From the NCBI GenBank assembly GCA_964508135.1, contig CAZDSU010000001.1, positions 1 to 64,000 of the forward strand: 64,000 bases of DNA, written 5' to 3'. Numbering within the stretch: the first letter of the stretch is position 1; every line of letters begins with the position of its first letter. The position numbers and the translations under genes are program-made. This document shows, one piece after another, positions 14,779 through 26,000 of this stretch. Under the pieces are notes generated by a model that saw only the letters and a list, made by a program, of their open reading frames with translations, was not told the origin of the DNA and made no database searches. Source of the stretch: UBA6168 sp964508135. GTDB lineage: Bacteria > Bacteroidota > Bacteroidia > Chitinophagales > Saprospiraceae.

Positions 14779-17201
14779 TTAATTCCTTACCAACTGCTGC
14801 ACCACAACCTGACTACCATTGGAGGCGGCAAGGTGGTAAATGCCTTGGCCAAGGCCGTTCAACGGCAGCTCGAAGTTCAGCTTTCCAGCCGTTTTGGTTA
14901 CCTCAAAAACCCGCACCTCCTGTCCGAGCAGGTTGGTCAGGCGGAGCTGTACGTCGCCAGCCCAGGTGTTGTCGAGAGTGACGGTGGCCGACTGCCCGGC
15001 GGCAGGGTTCGGGCTGACCGTCAGGATGCCGTCGTTGGACAGCAGCACCTCGTTAGCCTTGCTGATGAACTGGTTCTCGTAAGCGCCCATGTCCACTTCG
15101 TTGAGGCGGGGATTGCCATCAAGGTCGAGCAGCGGTGCGCCAGCATCTACACCGGCATCCACGGCCACGCTGTTGTTTTGCAACCTGAAATTGTCGTCGT
15201 CTGGGTCAACGAACAGGCCGTCAATATCGTCCACCTTCAAGTCCTTGGGGTGGGTGAGGAAGGCGTCGAAGGAGTCGTCGTCGAAGAGGTTGCCGCCGTT
15301 GGATGTAATGGTCGGGATGCCCGCCTCAATGGCGTAGTTGATGGAGCCGTCCTGAGCGAAGATGTTGTTCTGGAGAACGGTGTTCGAGAAAGACACGTCC
15401 TCGGCGCCGGTCCAGTTGCTGATGGCAGCGGCGTACTCGCCGATGTTGTAGGCGAAGGTGCAGTTCATGATGGTCACGTCCAAGGTGGTTGAGTCCACGT
15501 TGATGGAGATGGCACCGCCCCTGCCCGTTGGAGGTGTCGTACCTGCTTTGGCTTCGTTGTTTGTGAACAAGCAGCTTGTGATGGTGGTGTTGACATTGCC
15601 AAGGTTAATGGCACCGCCTTGATCTTGGGCTGCGTTGAAGTTGAAGATGCAATTAGTGACGGCAAGCAGTGCATCATTGTTCACACCGTTGTCAGCCATG
15701 AAGATGGCACCGCCGAAACCGTCAGAGACATTGCCCACGAACTCGCTGCCGTCAACCGTAAGGGGAGCATTGATGCCCGGTGTGTTGTTTGTCATGTAGA
15801 TTGCTCCCCCATTCGAGGTCGCAGTGTTGCCCACGAACTCACAGTTGGTCACGTTCACGGGCGAACTGCTGGCCTGTGCGCCACTGAAAATGGCTCCGCC
15901 ATTGCCCGATGTAGAATTGCCAATGAACTCGCAGTTGATGGCATTTACGGTGGTTAGGTCATTTTGGAGGCCCAAGGCTCCGCCAGCGGCCGTGCCGGTA
16001 GCTTGGTTGTTCAAGAAGGTGCAGCCCATGTAGGTCATCGTGCCACCGAAGCCGTTGTTGGCAACCCCACCGAGACGGGCGCAGGTGTTCCCTTCAAAAT
16101 GGCAGTCCGTGACCGTGAACGTGCCGCCGTAGCCCGTGAAGGCACCGCCCCAGCCGCCAGAGGAGGCGGTTTTGAAGCTGCTGTTTTGGTAAACCACGTT
16201 GTCCTCAGCTTGGATGTCGTTGCGGATATGGCCGCCCGAACTGGCGGAAGTGTTGGCCTCAAAACTGCAATCTATCACTGTGTAGGAACAATTGCGGAAC
16301 CTGGCTGCACCGCCAACGCCGGTCGTGTTGGAATTGTCGTGGAAGCTGCAATTTGAAATCACAAAATTGTCGGCGTTCGTGACGTTGGGCAAGCTGTCGG
16401 TGGTGCAGTAGAGCGCCCCACCGTTGACGGCGGAGTTGCCGGAAAACTCGGAATTGGACAGCGAGAGGTCGGTGCAGTGCGCCGCATAAAACGCACCAGC
16501 GTTGGAGGATGCCGTAGTGTTGGCATTGTTCGTGAACGAGCAGGAGTCCACGTCCACGCCGTCGCAGAAGCTGAGGTACAAGGCCCCAACGCTGAGGTTA
16601 GTGGAGAAGGTGCAGCCCTTGATTTCAGAACCATCGGCTGTCGTGGCCAGGAAAATGGCGCCGCCCGTTCCAGCGAAGTTGTTGTTCAGGTCGCATTGGC
16701 GCACCACCACGGGGCTAAGGGCGTAGATGCCGCCGCCGGTGCCAGCGGCAGCCGTGTTGCCACCAGCGATGGTGAACCCGTCAACCACTGCATCCGCAGT
16801 TTGCGCAGCGGCCACCGCCACCACGTGGGCGGCGTTGTCGGTGCGGCCAGTTGTAAAGTTGCCATCAATGTCGTTGCCAGCGATGTCGCCGCTGAGGCGG
16901 TCACGTTGGCAACTGGGTTGCGCTGGCCGAGGCTGGTCTCCGTGCCAGCAAAGCCGCCGTACAGCGATACACCGCCGGGCACCGTGAAGGATGCGCTCGC
17001 AGCGGAAGTGACGTAAGTGCCTGCCGCCACCCAGACCGCACCGGAAGTGGAGCTGGCAAGGGCGGTTTCAAGGCTGGTGTAGGCGTTCGCCCAAGAGGTG
17101 CCGTCGTTGGCGCCGCTTGCGTCCGATTTCACGAAAACCTGTGCGGACAGGCTCAAGCTGAACGATGCGAAAAGAAAAATGGAAAGGTAAATTTGCTTCA
17201 T
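14779..17201 (-). pseudogene. Secreted parallel beta-helix protein with T9SS tail, frameshifted
   Basis: The reading begins at the ATG at 17201 (MKQIYLSIFLFASFSLSLSAQ signal peptide) with FVKSDASGANDGTSWANAYTSLETAL, GAVWVAAGTY and VSLYGGFAGTETSLGQRN. At 16894-16900 (GAGGCGG on plus) one base appears missing. In the other frame the text continues as LSGDIAGNDIDGNFTTGRTDNAAHVV, exactly the expected family sequence. It then runs on through many beta-helix turns of the type 'F.gN.a...GGAi......v.ncxF' to a type IX sorting tail (LTVSPNPAAGQSATV to VVQQLVRN). This is either a real disruption or a one-base sequencing error. Intact length would be about 807 residues. Confidence 0.85.
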
Positions 17202-17364
17202 ACTGGATGATTTTGTTTTCAAAAAAAATTGTTGTGAATCAAGGCGAAAAGGTAGGTCAAAGCTTTTGGACTATTTAGCTTTTGGATTACAAAAGAAGAA
17301 TTATTCGCTTCGAAATTTTGAAATGAAGTTCATGCTGCCTTTGAGTGAAACAGTGGTTTGGCGT

Positions 17365-17467
17365 TGAGAGAGCGGGTTATCCAACCCGCTGGTTTGGGAT
17401 GAAAATCAATGACCGAAACCCTGCCTACGGGACAGGTAGGCAGCGGGTTTGATAACCCGCTCTCTCA
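17365..17467. repeat. Nested inverted repeat in a 434-bp intergenic region
   Basis: Outer arms 17365-17391 and 17441-17467 match at 26 of 27 positions (GAGAGAGCGGGTTAT core). An inner hairpin pairs CTGCCTAC (17421-17428) with GTAGGCAG (17436-17443). A diverged half of the same outer arm occurs at 30270-30292. The rest of 17202-17635 holds no gene I can support. Confidence 0.88.
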
Positions 17468-17635
17468 TTTACTGGCGCATTGGTTTATATCCAAACCCTA
17501 CATGAGCCAGCAATGAAATCGCTGCCGTAATATCAAAATGTCTTTTAAATCGCTGCGCTTTGGATAAAAATCGGCTTTGGTTCCTAAATTTACCCATCAT
17601 GTGAATGATATATCAATTTCAAAAACAAATTCGAA

Positions 17636-18625
17636 ATGCCAATCAACATCAACGACCCCCAAATCCAGCGCATCCTCACCCACCCGGAAGAAACCGACTC
17701 CGGCTGGCGGGCCGACCTTCAGCGCTTCGAGCAGAACGACTTGACGCTCGACCGGCGGACGGCGGCGGAAAACTCGGTGAAGGGACTCCAACGGCTGCTG
17801 ATTTTCCTCGGCTACTCCACCAGCAGTTCCGGCTCCTACCTCATTGACGGGGACTTCGGGCCAGGCACCAACCGGGCCATTGCGCAGTTCCAGTTCGAAC
17901 ATGGACTGAACGCCAACCTGCAACGGGAAGCGCTCTGCTACGATTGCACGTTCAAGACCGCCTCCAAGCTCATCAGTGCTGTGCCCAATGAGCGGCTCAA
18001 CCTGCCCACGCTGGAGCGGATGCTGGCCGTTGCCCGGCAAAACATTGACACCAACCAAGTAGCCTGCGGCGACTTTGAGGTGGCCATGTTCCAACTCGAT
18101 GCGCTGCACAAACGGCGGGCGCTTTCTTGTCGGGAAATCAACCAGCAGTACGGCGCACAGGCCGTGGAGGCAGCCGCCCGCCTCAAAACAGAAAAGAAAC
18201 TGGACATCCGACCGGAGTGGATGCTCTCCATCATCCGCAAAGAAACAGAGGGCGTAGTGCGGCCCAAGTTCGAGCAGCACATCCTCTCAAAATCGAACTT
18301 TAAAACGCCGCAGGCCGATTTAACGGAGCTGCGCTACCGGGCCACCAGCTTCGGGTTGGGGCAAGTGATGGGCTTCAATTTCGAGGCAGTGGGAGCGCCT
18401 TCGGCTAAGGCGATGTTCTGTAGCCCACTGGTGGAGCAGGTGCAGTTTGTGGGCAAGTTCCTTGCAAAGGGCGGGTCGTCCGTCCGGGCAGCACTGTCCA
18501 AAACTGACCCAGTGGAGGCCGACTTTCGGGCGGTAGCGAAGTTTTACAACGGGCCACTTTACGAGGCGAACCACTATCACGAGAGCCTGGCGAAGTGGTT
18601 TGCGGAGTTCAGGTCGTTTGGGTGA
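17636..18625 (+). CDS. N-acetylmuramidase with peptidoglycan-binding domain
   Basis: A 329-residue protein. A PG_binding_1-like domain occupies about residues 45-95 (VKGLQRLLIFLGYSTSSSGSYLIDGDFGPGTNRAIAQFQ). The catalytic region (about 170-325) has the DUF3380/N-acetylmuramidase pattern: LDIRPEWMLSIIRKETEG, RPKFEQHIL, the signature YRATSFGLGQVMGFNFEAVG and FYNGPLYEANHYHESLAKW. The conserved Glu in KETEG is the likely acid. Such proteins hydrolyse murein and are often endolysin-like. There is no signal peptide and no phage neighbours, so delivery is unclear. Confidence 0.8.
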   Translation: MPININDPQIQRILTHPEETDSGWRADLQRFEQNDLTLDRRTAAENSVKGLQRLLIFLGYSTSSSGSYLIDGDFGPGTNRAIAQFQFEHGLNANLQREALCYDCTFKTASKLISAVPNERLNLPTLERMLAVARQNIDTNQVACGDFEVAMFQLDALHKRRALSCREINQQYGAQAVEAAARLKTEKKLDIRPEWMLSIIRKETEGVVRPKFEQHILSKSNFKTPQADLTELRYRATSFGLGQVMGFNFEAVGAPSAKAMFCSPLVEQVQFVGKFLAKGGSSVRAALSKTDPVEADFRAVAKFYNGPLYEANHYHESLAKWFAEFRSFG

Positions 18626-18780
18626 GTCAAGTTGATTATGGCAATAAGTGCTTGATAATCAAGTCCGTAGGACTTATATCTTTGTAGAAATGCCGAAAAA
18701 TGCCCTTCGGCGTTCCATCGGAACGCTATCTAATTCAGATACCGCACCGATGGAGCGTTTCTAAATTCCCATAACTCACG

Positions 18781-19635
18781 TTAAACATGTAAAAACACGC
18801 CGTTTCTCGCTATCTCCCTTCCACTCCTCGACCACTCGCTCCACGAACCAACATAGAGCTTGGGGACTTCCATGCCCGCATGCGCTAGGGCCAGCAGGGT
18901 ATGGCAGGCCGTGACGCCGGAGCCACAATGCACTACCACATGCACAGCATCACGGTCACCAAGGGCTGCCCAATATTTTGAACGTAGGGCTTCTGGGGAG
19001 AGAAAGCGTCCGGTTTCGTCGAGGTTGTCGGAGAAGGGGACGTTGATGGCACCGGGGATATGCCCGGCAACGAGGTCAATCGGCTCCCGCAGCCCGTCGT
19101 AACGGTCTTTTTCACGGACGTCAATGACCACGCAAATGCCATCTTTCGCTGCTGCTTCCACCTCGTCAATATTGGCCGTGGGCCACTTCCACGCATCGGC
19201 TTGCTCCCGCTCGACCATCGCCGAGGTCTCCGTACCGGCACAGGTCGGGAATCCGATCGCCAATGCCGCTGCCAACCCGCCATCCAGCACCTGCACCTGC
19301 TCCTGCCCGATGGACTTCGCCATCCACCAGAAGCGGGCGGCGGCGTTTGCGCCGTTTTTGTCGTCGTAAACCACCACCTGGCTTTTCGGCCCGATGCCCA
19401 ATTGCGCCAGCAGCCGATTGAATTGCTGAGGGCTGGGCAAGGGATGCCTGCCGCCATTGGCTGGGTCGTCGGATTTCTGAGCCAAGTCCTGCTCCAAGTC
19501 CACCCAAAGTGCGCCTTGCAGGTGCTCGGTCAGGTATTTTTCCTTGGCATCGCTACCGCTTCGGGCGTCAATGAGGACGAGGTTTTTGTGTTGCTGGAGC
19601 GAAAGCAGTTCTGACGGAGTGATGACAGGTACCAT
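18781..19635 (-). CDS. Sulfurtransferase (3-mercaptopyruvate / thiosulfate type)
   Basis: A 284-residue protein with two tandem rhodanese domains. The first, about residues 8-130, contains LVLIDAR and the inactive-domain features. The second, about 155-284, carries the active-site loop VHCGSGVTACHT; CGSGVT is typical of 3-mercaptopyruvate sulfurtransferases (SseA-like). It transfers sulfur from mercaptopyruvate to thiol acceptors in the cytoplasm. It is convergent with the muramidase gene and followed on the minus strand by no close partner. Confidence 0.9.
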   Translation of the reverse strand: MVPVITPSELLSLQQHKNLVLIDARSGSDAKEKYLTEHLQGALWVDLEQDLAQKSDDPANGGRHPLPSPQQFNRLLAQLGIGPKSQVVVYDDKNGANAAARFWWMAKSIGQEQVQVLDGGLAAALAIGFPTCAGTETSAMVEREQADAWKWPTANIDEVEAAAKDGICVVIDVREKDRYDGLREPIDLVAGHIPGAINVPFSDNLDETGRFLSPEALRSKYWAALGDRDAVHVVVHCGSGVTACHTLLALAHAGMEVPKLYVGSWSEWSRSGREIARNGVFLHV

Positions 19636-19701
19636 GATTTAATTTGAATTTGAATTTGAAAAATGAATGACAATCAATGACCAACGCCCCCAGCTTTCCG
19701 C

Positions 19702-22626
19702 TCACAATTTCAGCAGAAACTCCGTGAGGTTGGTGCCCATTTCGAGGTCGAGCCTGCGACGCAGTCGGTAGCGGCTGGCCTCCACGCCCCGCACCGAGAT
19801 GTTCATCAGGGAGGCGATTTCCTTGGTGGACAAATTCATTCGGAGGTAGGCGCAGAGCTTGTAATCATTGGGGCTGAGCTGCGGGTACTGCTCGGCGATG
19901 CGCTTGAGAAAATCGCTGTGTACCTGGTCGAAGTTCTTGGAAAACTGTGCCCAATCCTCGTCGAGGCTGGCGTCTTTTTCCATCATCCTGATGATACGCC
20001 CGATTTCTTTTTTTAGCGCTGGCTCCTGTTTTACTTGCTTTTCCAGCTTTTTGAGCGCCTCTTGGATGGTGTTCAGTATCTCGCTTTTTTGCACCAAGTG
20101 CATGGTAGCGGTGGCGAGTTCCTGGTTTTTGTACAGCACCTCAGCCGCTAGTTTTTCGTTTTGCAGTCGGTCAATGGCCTCTGCCGACTGTCGGGCCAGC
20201 AGTTGGTGCTGTTCCTCCCGTTGGTGGTGGGTTAGTTGGAGGTCACGCCGCTCCTGCTCGAACCGTTTCCGTTGACCAATCAGCGCACCGCCGATCAGGC
20301 CCATCATCAGCAGCCCGTAGATGCCGAATGCAACGGGGCTGGCGTACCAGGGCGGCCTGATGATAAAACTGTAGGATAGCACGGCGCTTTCCAAGCCGTG
20401 GCGGTTTTTGGCCTTGAGTTGGAACGTGTAGCTGCCGGGGCGAAGGTTGTTGAAAACCAGGCTTGTTTCCTTGCCCCAGCTTGACCAACCAGCCTCTGCT
20501 CCTTCCAGAAAATGCGAATAGGTAACGAACTCGCCCCCCTTGAAATCCGTGGCCGAGAAGATGAAACGCAGCGCATTTTCATCATTCAATAGTACGGGCG
20601 AGACCTTTTTTTCTTCGTTGAAATCATGTCCACCAAACAGCAGGCTGTCGCCTTCGTTCTCCAATCGCACCTCGTGCAGTACCACTTGGATGGACGAGTC
20701 CTTGGTGGCATAGCCGATCGGGTCGAAGTGGATAAACCCCTGCTCGGTGGCAAAAAAGACATTGTGCTCGTCCACGGGAAGGATGAACTCGAACCCGCCC
20801 ACCAGCTTGCCAGACAATTCTGGAATGGGCAGCCGTTCCACCTTTTTTTCAACGGCATTGTCCTTCACCAACAGGACGCCCACCTCGTTGTCGGCAGCGT
20901 ACCAGATATTGCCAGCATCATCTTGCCGGAGGTATTTCACCCTGGTCTTTCCACCAAAAATTTCGTTGAAATTCACGTTTGGTGCGAAGCGCTGTTGGCT
21001 TTCATCAAAACGAAAAACCCCCTTTTCGCCAGCAAAGACAAGGTTATCGCCAAGCTTGTACACGTAGTTGTTGAGGTCGGAGGGCAAGCCGAGCTTCGCA
21101 CCGAAGAAATCAACATCCACGGTATGCCGCTCCGAATCAGGCTTCAGGCGGTACACGCCCCGGTAGGGGTGGCTCATCCAGACATGGCCTGTCCCGTCTT
21201 TTTCCAGTACCCTGCTGCTCTCGGTCAGCCCCTTGAGCGGGGCGTCGAAGGCCCAGATGTTGTTGGTTTTTTTGAAAAAAGCAAGGCCATTGTAGTGCCC
21301 AGCCAGTGCTGTTTCGTGGTTGAGCAAAATGAACTTCCAGATGCCCGAGAGGTCGGACAGTTTTCGGGCATTGGTGCCCTGCACGGAAAAAGCGCCTTCG
21401 TGGTGGCCCATCAGCAGCTCGCCCCCCAAGCGGTTCAGGCTCCAGACCTGGCCTTCCGAGTGGCCCACGAGGGCGAAATTTTGGTTCTCCTTCGGGTGGT
21501 AGTAGGGCTTCCAGTCGAGGGCGTAGAGGCCGGTGTTGGTGCCGAAATAAATTTTCCCGTTGAAAATCTCCACGGCGTAGCCGGTACCTTCGAGTTCGCC
21601 GTCGGGGAAGATGGTCGAGAACGGGGAGCCGATGTCCACGAGGTCAATGCCATTGTCGAGGCCGAGCCAGAGGTTGCCGGAGCCATCGGCAGCAAGGCTG
21701 AGGATGGTGTTGTTTTGGAGGCCGTCCTTTTTGGTCAAATGGTGGAAAACACGCCGTTGGCGGTCGAGCACCACGAGGCCGTTGTTGGAGGTGCCGAGTG
21801 CGATTTTGCCATCCGGCAAAAGCCCGGCGCAATAAATTCGGCTTTCTGCCAAAAGTGGGTCGTGGGGAGTTCGCCAAGGCGCAAAGTTGCCGTTTGTGTA
21901 GCAAAAAATGCCGCTTTTTATAGTGGTAATTAGCTGTGTATCAGCTTGGTAGGGTAGGATGGCGGTGATGATGGCATCTCCCATTTGAGTAGGCTTGGCG
22001 AGTAGGCGAAAGTCCTTTTTCTCGAAAACATACAGGTTCAAATCGTTGTCCTGCACCAGCACTTTCCCCTCAAAAACCCCCATGAACTCGGTGGTTTTTC
22101 CGGACAGCAGTGCCGTGATTTTATCATGGTGCAGCCAAAAAACTTGGTTGTTGCTCCTAAAAAAAACGCCCTCTTCCCTGACGAGGATATCCCAGACATC
22201 GCCAAAGTTCAAGTTGCTTTCGGGTAGCAATGGCTGCAGGGAATGGTAGGCCAACCTGCCCTGTTTGTCGGGCGAGAAGTAGCCAAAATCACCCTGCCCA
22301 CCCACGTAAATCCGGCTATCGTTGCCCATTTGGACAGATCGCACGATGGTGCCGTTGTCGAGCGGGTGCAGGCGCCAGTTGTTGCCGTCGAATTCCAGGA
22401 GTCCGTTGTTGTTGGCGAAGTACATGACGCCCCGTTCGTCATGCGAGATGTCCCAGTTTTGAGTGCCTGCCTGATAGGCTTTTTTGGTAAAATGGCGGAT
22501 GGGCGGTGAGCCCAGGTTGAGGTTCTGGCCGATGAGCAGGCTTGGCAAAATAGCAAGCGCCAACACGAGGAGCCGTAATCCAAGTGGGCGGGGAAGGTTG
22601 TGTATATGTCGGTATGAATTAATCAA
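19702..22626 (-). CDS. Membrane sensor-regulator: beta-propeller, Y_Y_Y, LuxR-type HTH
   Basis: A 974-residue protein. N-terminal signal/anchor, then about 700 periplasmic residues of propeller repeats of the two-component-regulator type (GSGNLWLGLDNGIDLVD, GHVWMSHPYRGVYRL, GNIWYAADNEVGVLLV). A Y_Y_Y domain (LRPGSYTFQLKAKNRHG) and one transmembrane helix (about 755-775) follow. Then a coiled coil (FEQERRDLQL to EPALKKEIGRI) and a LuxR/GerE-type HTH (LSPNDYKLCAYLRMNLSTKEIASLMNISVRGVEASRYRLRRRL). There is no kinase or receiver, so ligand signal would pass straight to DNA. Divergent from susC; inferred regulator of that locus. The TTG start is uncertain. Confidence 0.85.
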   Translation of the reverse strand: MINSYRHIHNLPRPLGLRLLVLALAILPSLLIGQNLNLGSPPIRHFTKKAYQAGTQNWDISHDERGVMYFANNNGLLEFDGNNWRLHPLDNGTIVRSVQMGNDSRIYVGGQGDFGYFSPDKQGRLAYHSLQPLLPESNLNFGDVWDILVREEGVFFRSNNQVFWLHHDKITALLSGKTTEFMGVFEGKVLVQDNDLNLYVFEKKDFRLLAKPTQMGDAIITAILPYQADTQLITTIKSGIFCYTNGNFAPWRTPHDPLLAESRIYCAGLLPDGKIALGTSNNGLVVLDRQRRVFHHLTKKDGLQNNTILSLAADGSGNLWLGLDNGIDLVDIGSPFSTIFPDGELEGTGYAVEIFNGKIYFGTNTGLYALDWKPYYHPKENQNFALVGHSEGQVWSLNRLGGELLMGHHEGAFSVQGTNARKLSDLSGIWKFILLNHETALAGHYNGLAFFKKTNNIWAFDAPLKGLTESSRVLEKDGTGHVWMSHPYRGVYRLKPDSERHTVDVDFFGAKLGLPSDLNNYVYKLGDNLVFAGEKGVFRFDESQQRFAPNVNFNEIFGGKTRVKYLRQDDAGNIWYAADNEVGVLLVKDNAVEKKVERLPIPELSGKLVGGFEFILPVDEHNVFFATEQGFIHFDPIGYATKDSSIQVVLHEVRLENEGDSLLFGGHDFNEEKKVSPVLLNDENALRFIFSATDFKGGEFVTYSHFLEGAEAGWSSWGKETSLVFNNLRPGSYTFQLKAKNRHGLESAVLSYSFIIRPPWYASPVAFGIYGLLMMGLIGGALIGQRKRFEQERRDLQLTHHQREEQHQLLARQSAEAIDRLQNEKLAAEVLYKNQELATATMHLVQKSEILNTIQEALKKLEKQVKQEPALKKEIGRIIRMMEKDASLDEDWAQFSKNFDQVHSDFLKRIAEQYPQLSPNDYKLCAYLRMNLSTKEIASLMNISVRGVEASRYRLRRRLDLEMGTNLTEFLLKL

Positions 22627-23014
22627 GGTTTTTCAAGCCTGGTTGCAGCGACGAAAGTAGTCAAAAATTGTTGCTGCCGTAGTATTGCCGTAGTGGCGTA
22701 GTGCGGAGGCGCAGGTTTTTTGGTGGATTGTAAGCCCGTGCAGTAGCCTTATGGTAGTGCTTTTTTCACCCAAGTGGCATTGTTGCAACTACATTTGTCC
22801 TTGAATCAGATGCGAGGTGAAACAAGGGTCGTCAACGTGCAAGCTGGCAACCGCATCGCGACGAAAAAGTTTGTGAAACAGTAAGATTTTATCTCCCACC
22901 GATTTAGCCGATTCTCGCAAGCTCAAACAGGCGAGCATTGGTGAAATCTACAGGTGAAATCAAATATGGTGCAGGTACTTTCCTGTGCCGCTTTCCTATC
23001 CAAAAAGTTATAGC
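22627..23014. promoter_or_regulatory. Divergent control region between regulator and susC
   Basis: 388 bp with no gene. TACATTTG at 22790-22797 is a perfect -7 match on plus, 218 nt before the susC ATG, leaving a long untranslated leader; a matching -33 is not clear. Three direct repeats, GCCGTAGT at 22676 and 22687 and GGCGTAGT at 22695, lie on the regulator side and may be binding sites. Confidence 0.5.
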
Positions 23015-26000
23015 ATGAAAATCCTAATCAAATTATTCGCCCTACTGCTGCTTGGTACGGCAGCCAATGCCCAGAAAACGGTTCGAGGCATCGTAACCGA
23101 CGCCGCCACTGGAGACCCGCTAATCGGTGCCACAGTCTTGGTCAAAAACACAGCCGATGGAACGGTCACGGAACTCGACGGCAGCTATGAACTGAAACTC
23201 GAAAACAATCAAAACACCTTGGTTTTTAGCTTCACTGGCTATCTCGAAACTTCGATAGAAGTGGACGGCAGGAGCGAAGTCAACGTCATACTGGAGCCAA
23301 GTTCCACCTTGCTGGATGAGGTGGTGGTGGTGGGCTACGGCGTTCAAAAGAAGAGCGTGGTCACTGGCTCCATTTCAAAAGTAAAGGCCGAGGACCTGGA
23401 AGACATGCCCGTCACCCGTCTTGAGCAGAGCTTGCAGGGCCGTACTTCTGGCGTACGGGTCACTTCAAGCTCCGGGCAGCCGGGCGCTGGCGCAACGGTT
23501 CGCATTCGTGGCACCACGACCATCGGCGACTCCAACCCGCTCTACGTGGTGGACGGCGTACCCATCGAAGGTGGCATTGACTACCTGAACCAAAACGACG
23601 TAGAATCCATCGAGGTGCTGAAAGATGCAGCTTCGGCGGCCATCTACGGCGCACGTGCCGCCAACGGGGTCATCATCGTGACCACCAAGCAGGGCCGCTC
23701 TGGCACGATGGAAGTCAACTACGCCGGCTACTACGGCACACAAAACCCATGGCGCAAACTCACGCTGTTGAACGCAACCGAGTATGCCACTTTGATGAAC
23801 GAGGCTTCCGTCGCCGCCGGGCAGGGCATCCTTTTTCAAGACCCCCAATCGCTGGGCGAGGGCACGGACTGGCAACAGGCCATTTTCAACGAAAACGCCC
23901 CCATCCAAAACCACGAACTAAGCCTTTCCAGTGGCAACGAGCGCTCCACCTATTATACTTCCTTTGGCTACTTCGACCAAGAGGGCATCGTCGGGAACAA
24001 GGACGACAGCCGCTACAAGCGCTTCTCCGTCCGCCTGAACTCAAGCCACAACGTGACGAACAAGTTGAAATTTGGGAACACCTTCGGCTACACGAGGGTG
24101 GTGTCCAGCGGCGTTGCCGAAAACACGGAATTTGGTTCGCCGCTTGGCAGGGCCATCAACCTCGATCCCATCACGCCACTTTACGAAGACGACCCATCGG
24201 TGCTATCGCAACCCCGCTACGCCAACAACTTTGACGCATTGGTGCGGAACAAAGAAGGCAGGATTTACGGCATCTCCGACATCATCACCTCCGAAATCCT
24301 GAACCCCGTGGCGGCGCTGGAAGTGGCGCAGAGCAAGGGCTACGCCGACAAGTTCGTCGGGTCGGTTTTTGGGGAATGGGAAATTTTGAAGGGCTTGAAA
24401 TTCCGCTCGAACATCGGCACCGACCTTGCCTTTTTTGGTGGCGAGGGCTTCACGCCGGTTTACTACCTAAACGCCACGAACCAGTCGCTGGTCACCAACT
24501 ACGGGCGCAGCTTGGGTCGTGGATTGGTTTGGAACTGGGAAAATACGTTGAACTATGATTTCACCGCTGGTGCACACCAAGTCACGCTACTTGCCGGAAC
24601 GGCAGCCAAAAAATCTACCGGTCAGTTTCAGGCGGGCAACGTCACCGACATCCCCGTGACCCGGCTCGAAGACGCTTCCCTGCTCTTCGCCACCGACCCG
24701 GAGAGCCAGACCTTCTATGGTTATGAGTATGAAAATACCTTGGCAAGCTACTTTGGGCGTGTCAACTACAATTTCGATTCGAAATACTTGCTCACGGCGC
24801 TGTTGCGGGTGGATGGTTCTTCCCGTTTCGGCTCGAACAACAAATATGGCATGTTCCCATCCCTTTCGGTGGGCTGGGTGCTGACGGAAGAAGATTTTTT
24901 TCCAAAAAACAATACCGTCAACTTCTTCAAAATCAGGGGTTCCTACGGTGTGAACGGCAGCGACCGAATCGGCGACTTCCGCTACGTCTCGACGGTGGGC
25001 GGTGGCCGCAGCTACACCTTCGGCGACACGGAGCAACTCATCAACGGCGTGAGTCCAAACGCCATCTCCAACCCCGACCTGCGCTGGGAAGAGACGACGC
25101 AAACCAATATTGGCTTCGATGCGAAAATCTTCAAAGGCGTCGGCGTTACCTTCGATTGGTTCAACAAAACCACCACCGGCATGTTGCTCGGTGTGGAGGT
25201 GCCTGCCTACGTCGGCAATGCTGGCCCCATCGGCAACATCGCCAAGCTGGAGAACAAGGGCTACGAACTGGAACTAAGCTACGGCAAGTCGTTCGGTGGC
25301 TTTGACGTTGATTTTTCTGGCAACATCTCCTACGTGCAAAACAAAATCCTCGACCTCGGCGAAGACAAAACCTTCCTGCCGGGCTTGCAGCGTTTTGGCC
25401 CGCAGGGTATCGAGTTGACCCGTACCATCGTTGGCCAAGCCTACGAGTCATTTTATGGGTATAAAACCGATGGCTTGTTCCAAAACCAAGCGGACATCCA
25501 GAATTACACCAACGACGATGGGATTAGGCTGCAGCCCAATGCCCAACCCGGCGACATCCGCTTTGTGGACGTGAACGACGATGGCGTGCTCAACGAGGAC
25601 GACCGCACCATCATTGGCGACCCGACGCCAGACTGGACTTATGGCTTCAACATGGGCTTCAAATACATGGGTTTCGACTTGCTGCTGTTTGGGCAGGGGG
25701 TACTCGGCAACGACGTTTACAACGCCACCCGCCGCTTCGATTTGCCGAAAGCAAACTTCACCGACGAGGCGCTGGGCCGATGGACGGGCGAGGACACTTC
25801 CACCGACTTCCCACGCGTGACCCTCAACGATGGCGACCCTTCTGTAAGCAACCAGAACCTGACCCGCAGCTCTGATTTTTGGATACAAAACGGCGCATTT
25901 TTCAGGGTGAAAACCTTGCAGTTGGGCTACAACCTGCCGACTGCCGTGGCCAACAAGGCGGGTATGAAAAAGGCGAGAATCTACGTCTCCGCCAATAACC

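Noticed and set aside
20626..21933. Large antisense frame (435 codons) opposite the regulator gene
   Set aside because: No domain text; it shadows a clear beta-propeller gene in a GC-rich region.
22790..22797. A full -33/-7 promoter for susC
   Set aside because: Only the -7 element is convincing. The -33 position reads CACC, so it was kept as a partial match only.
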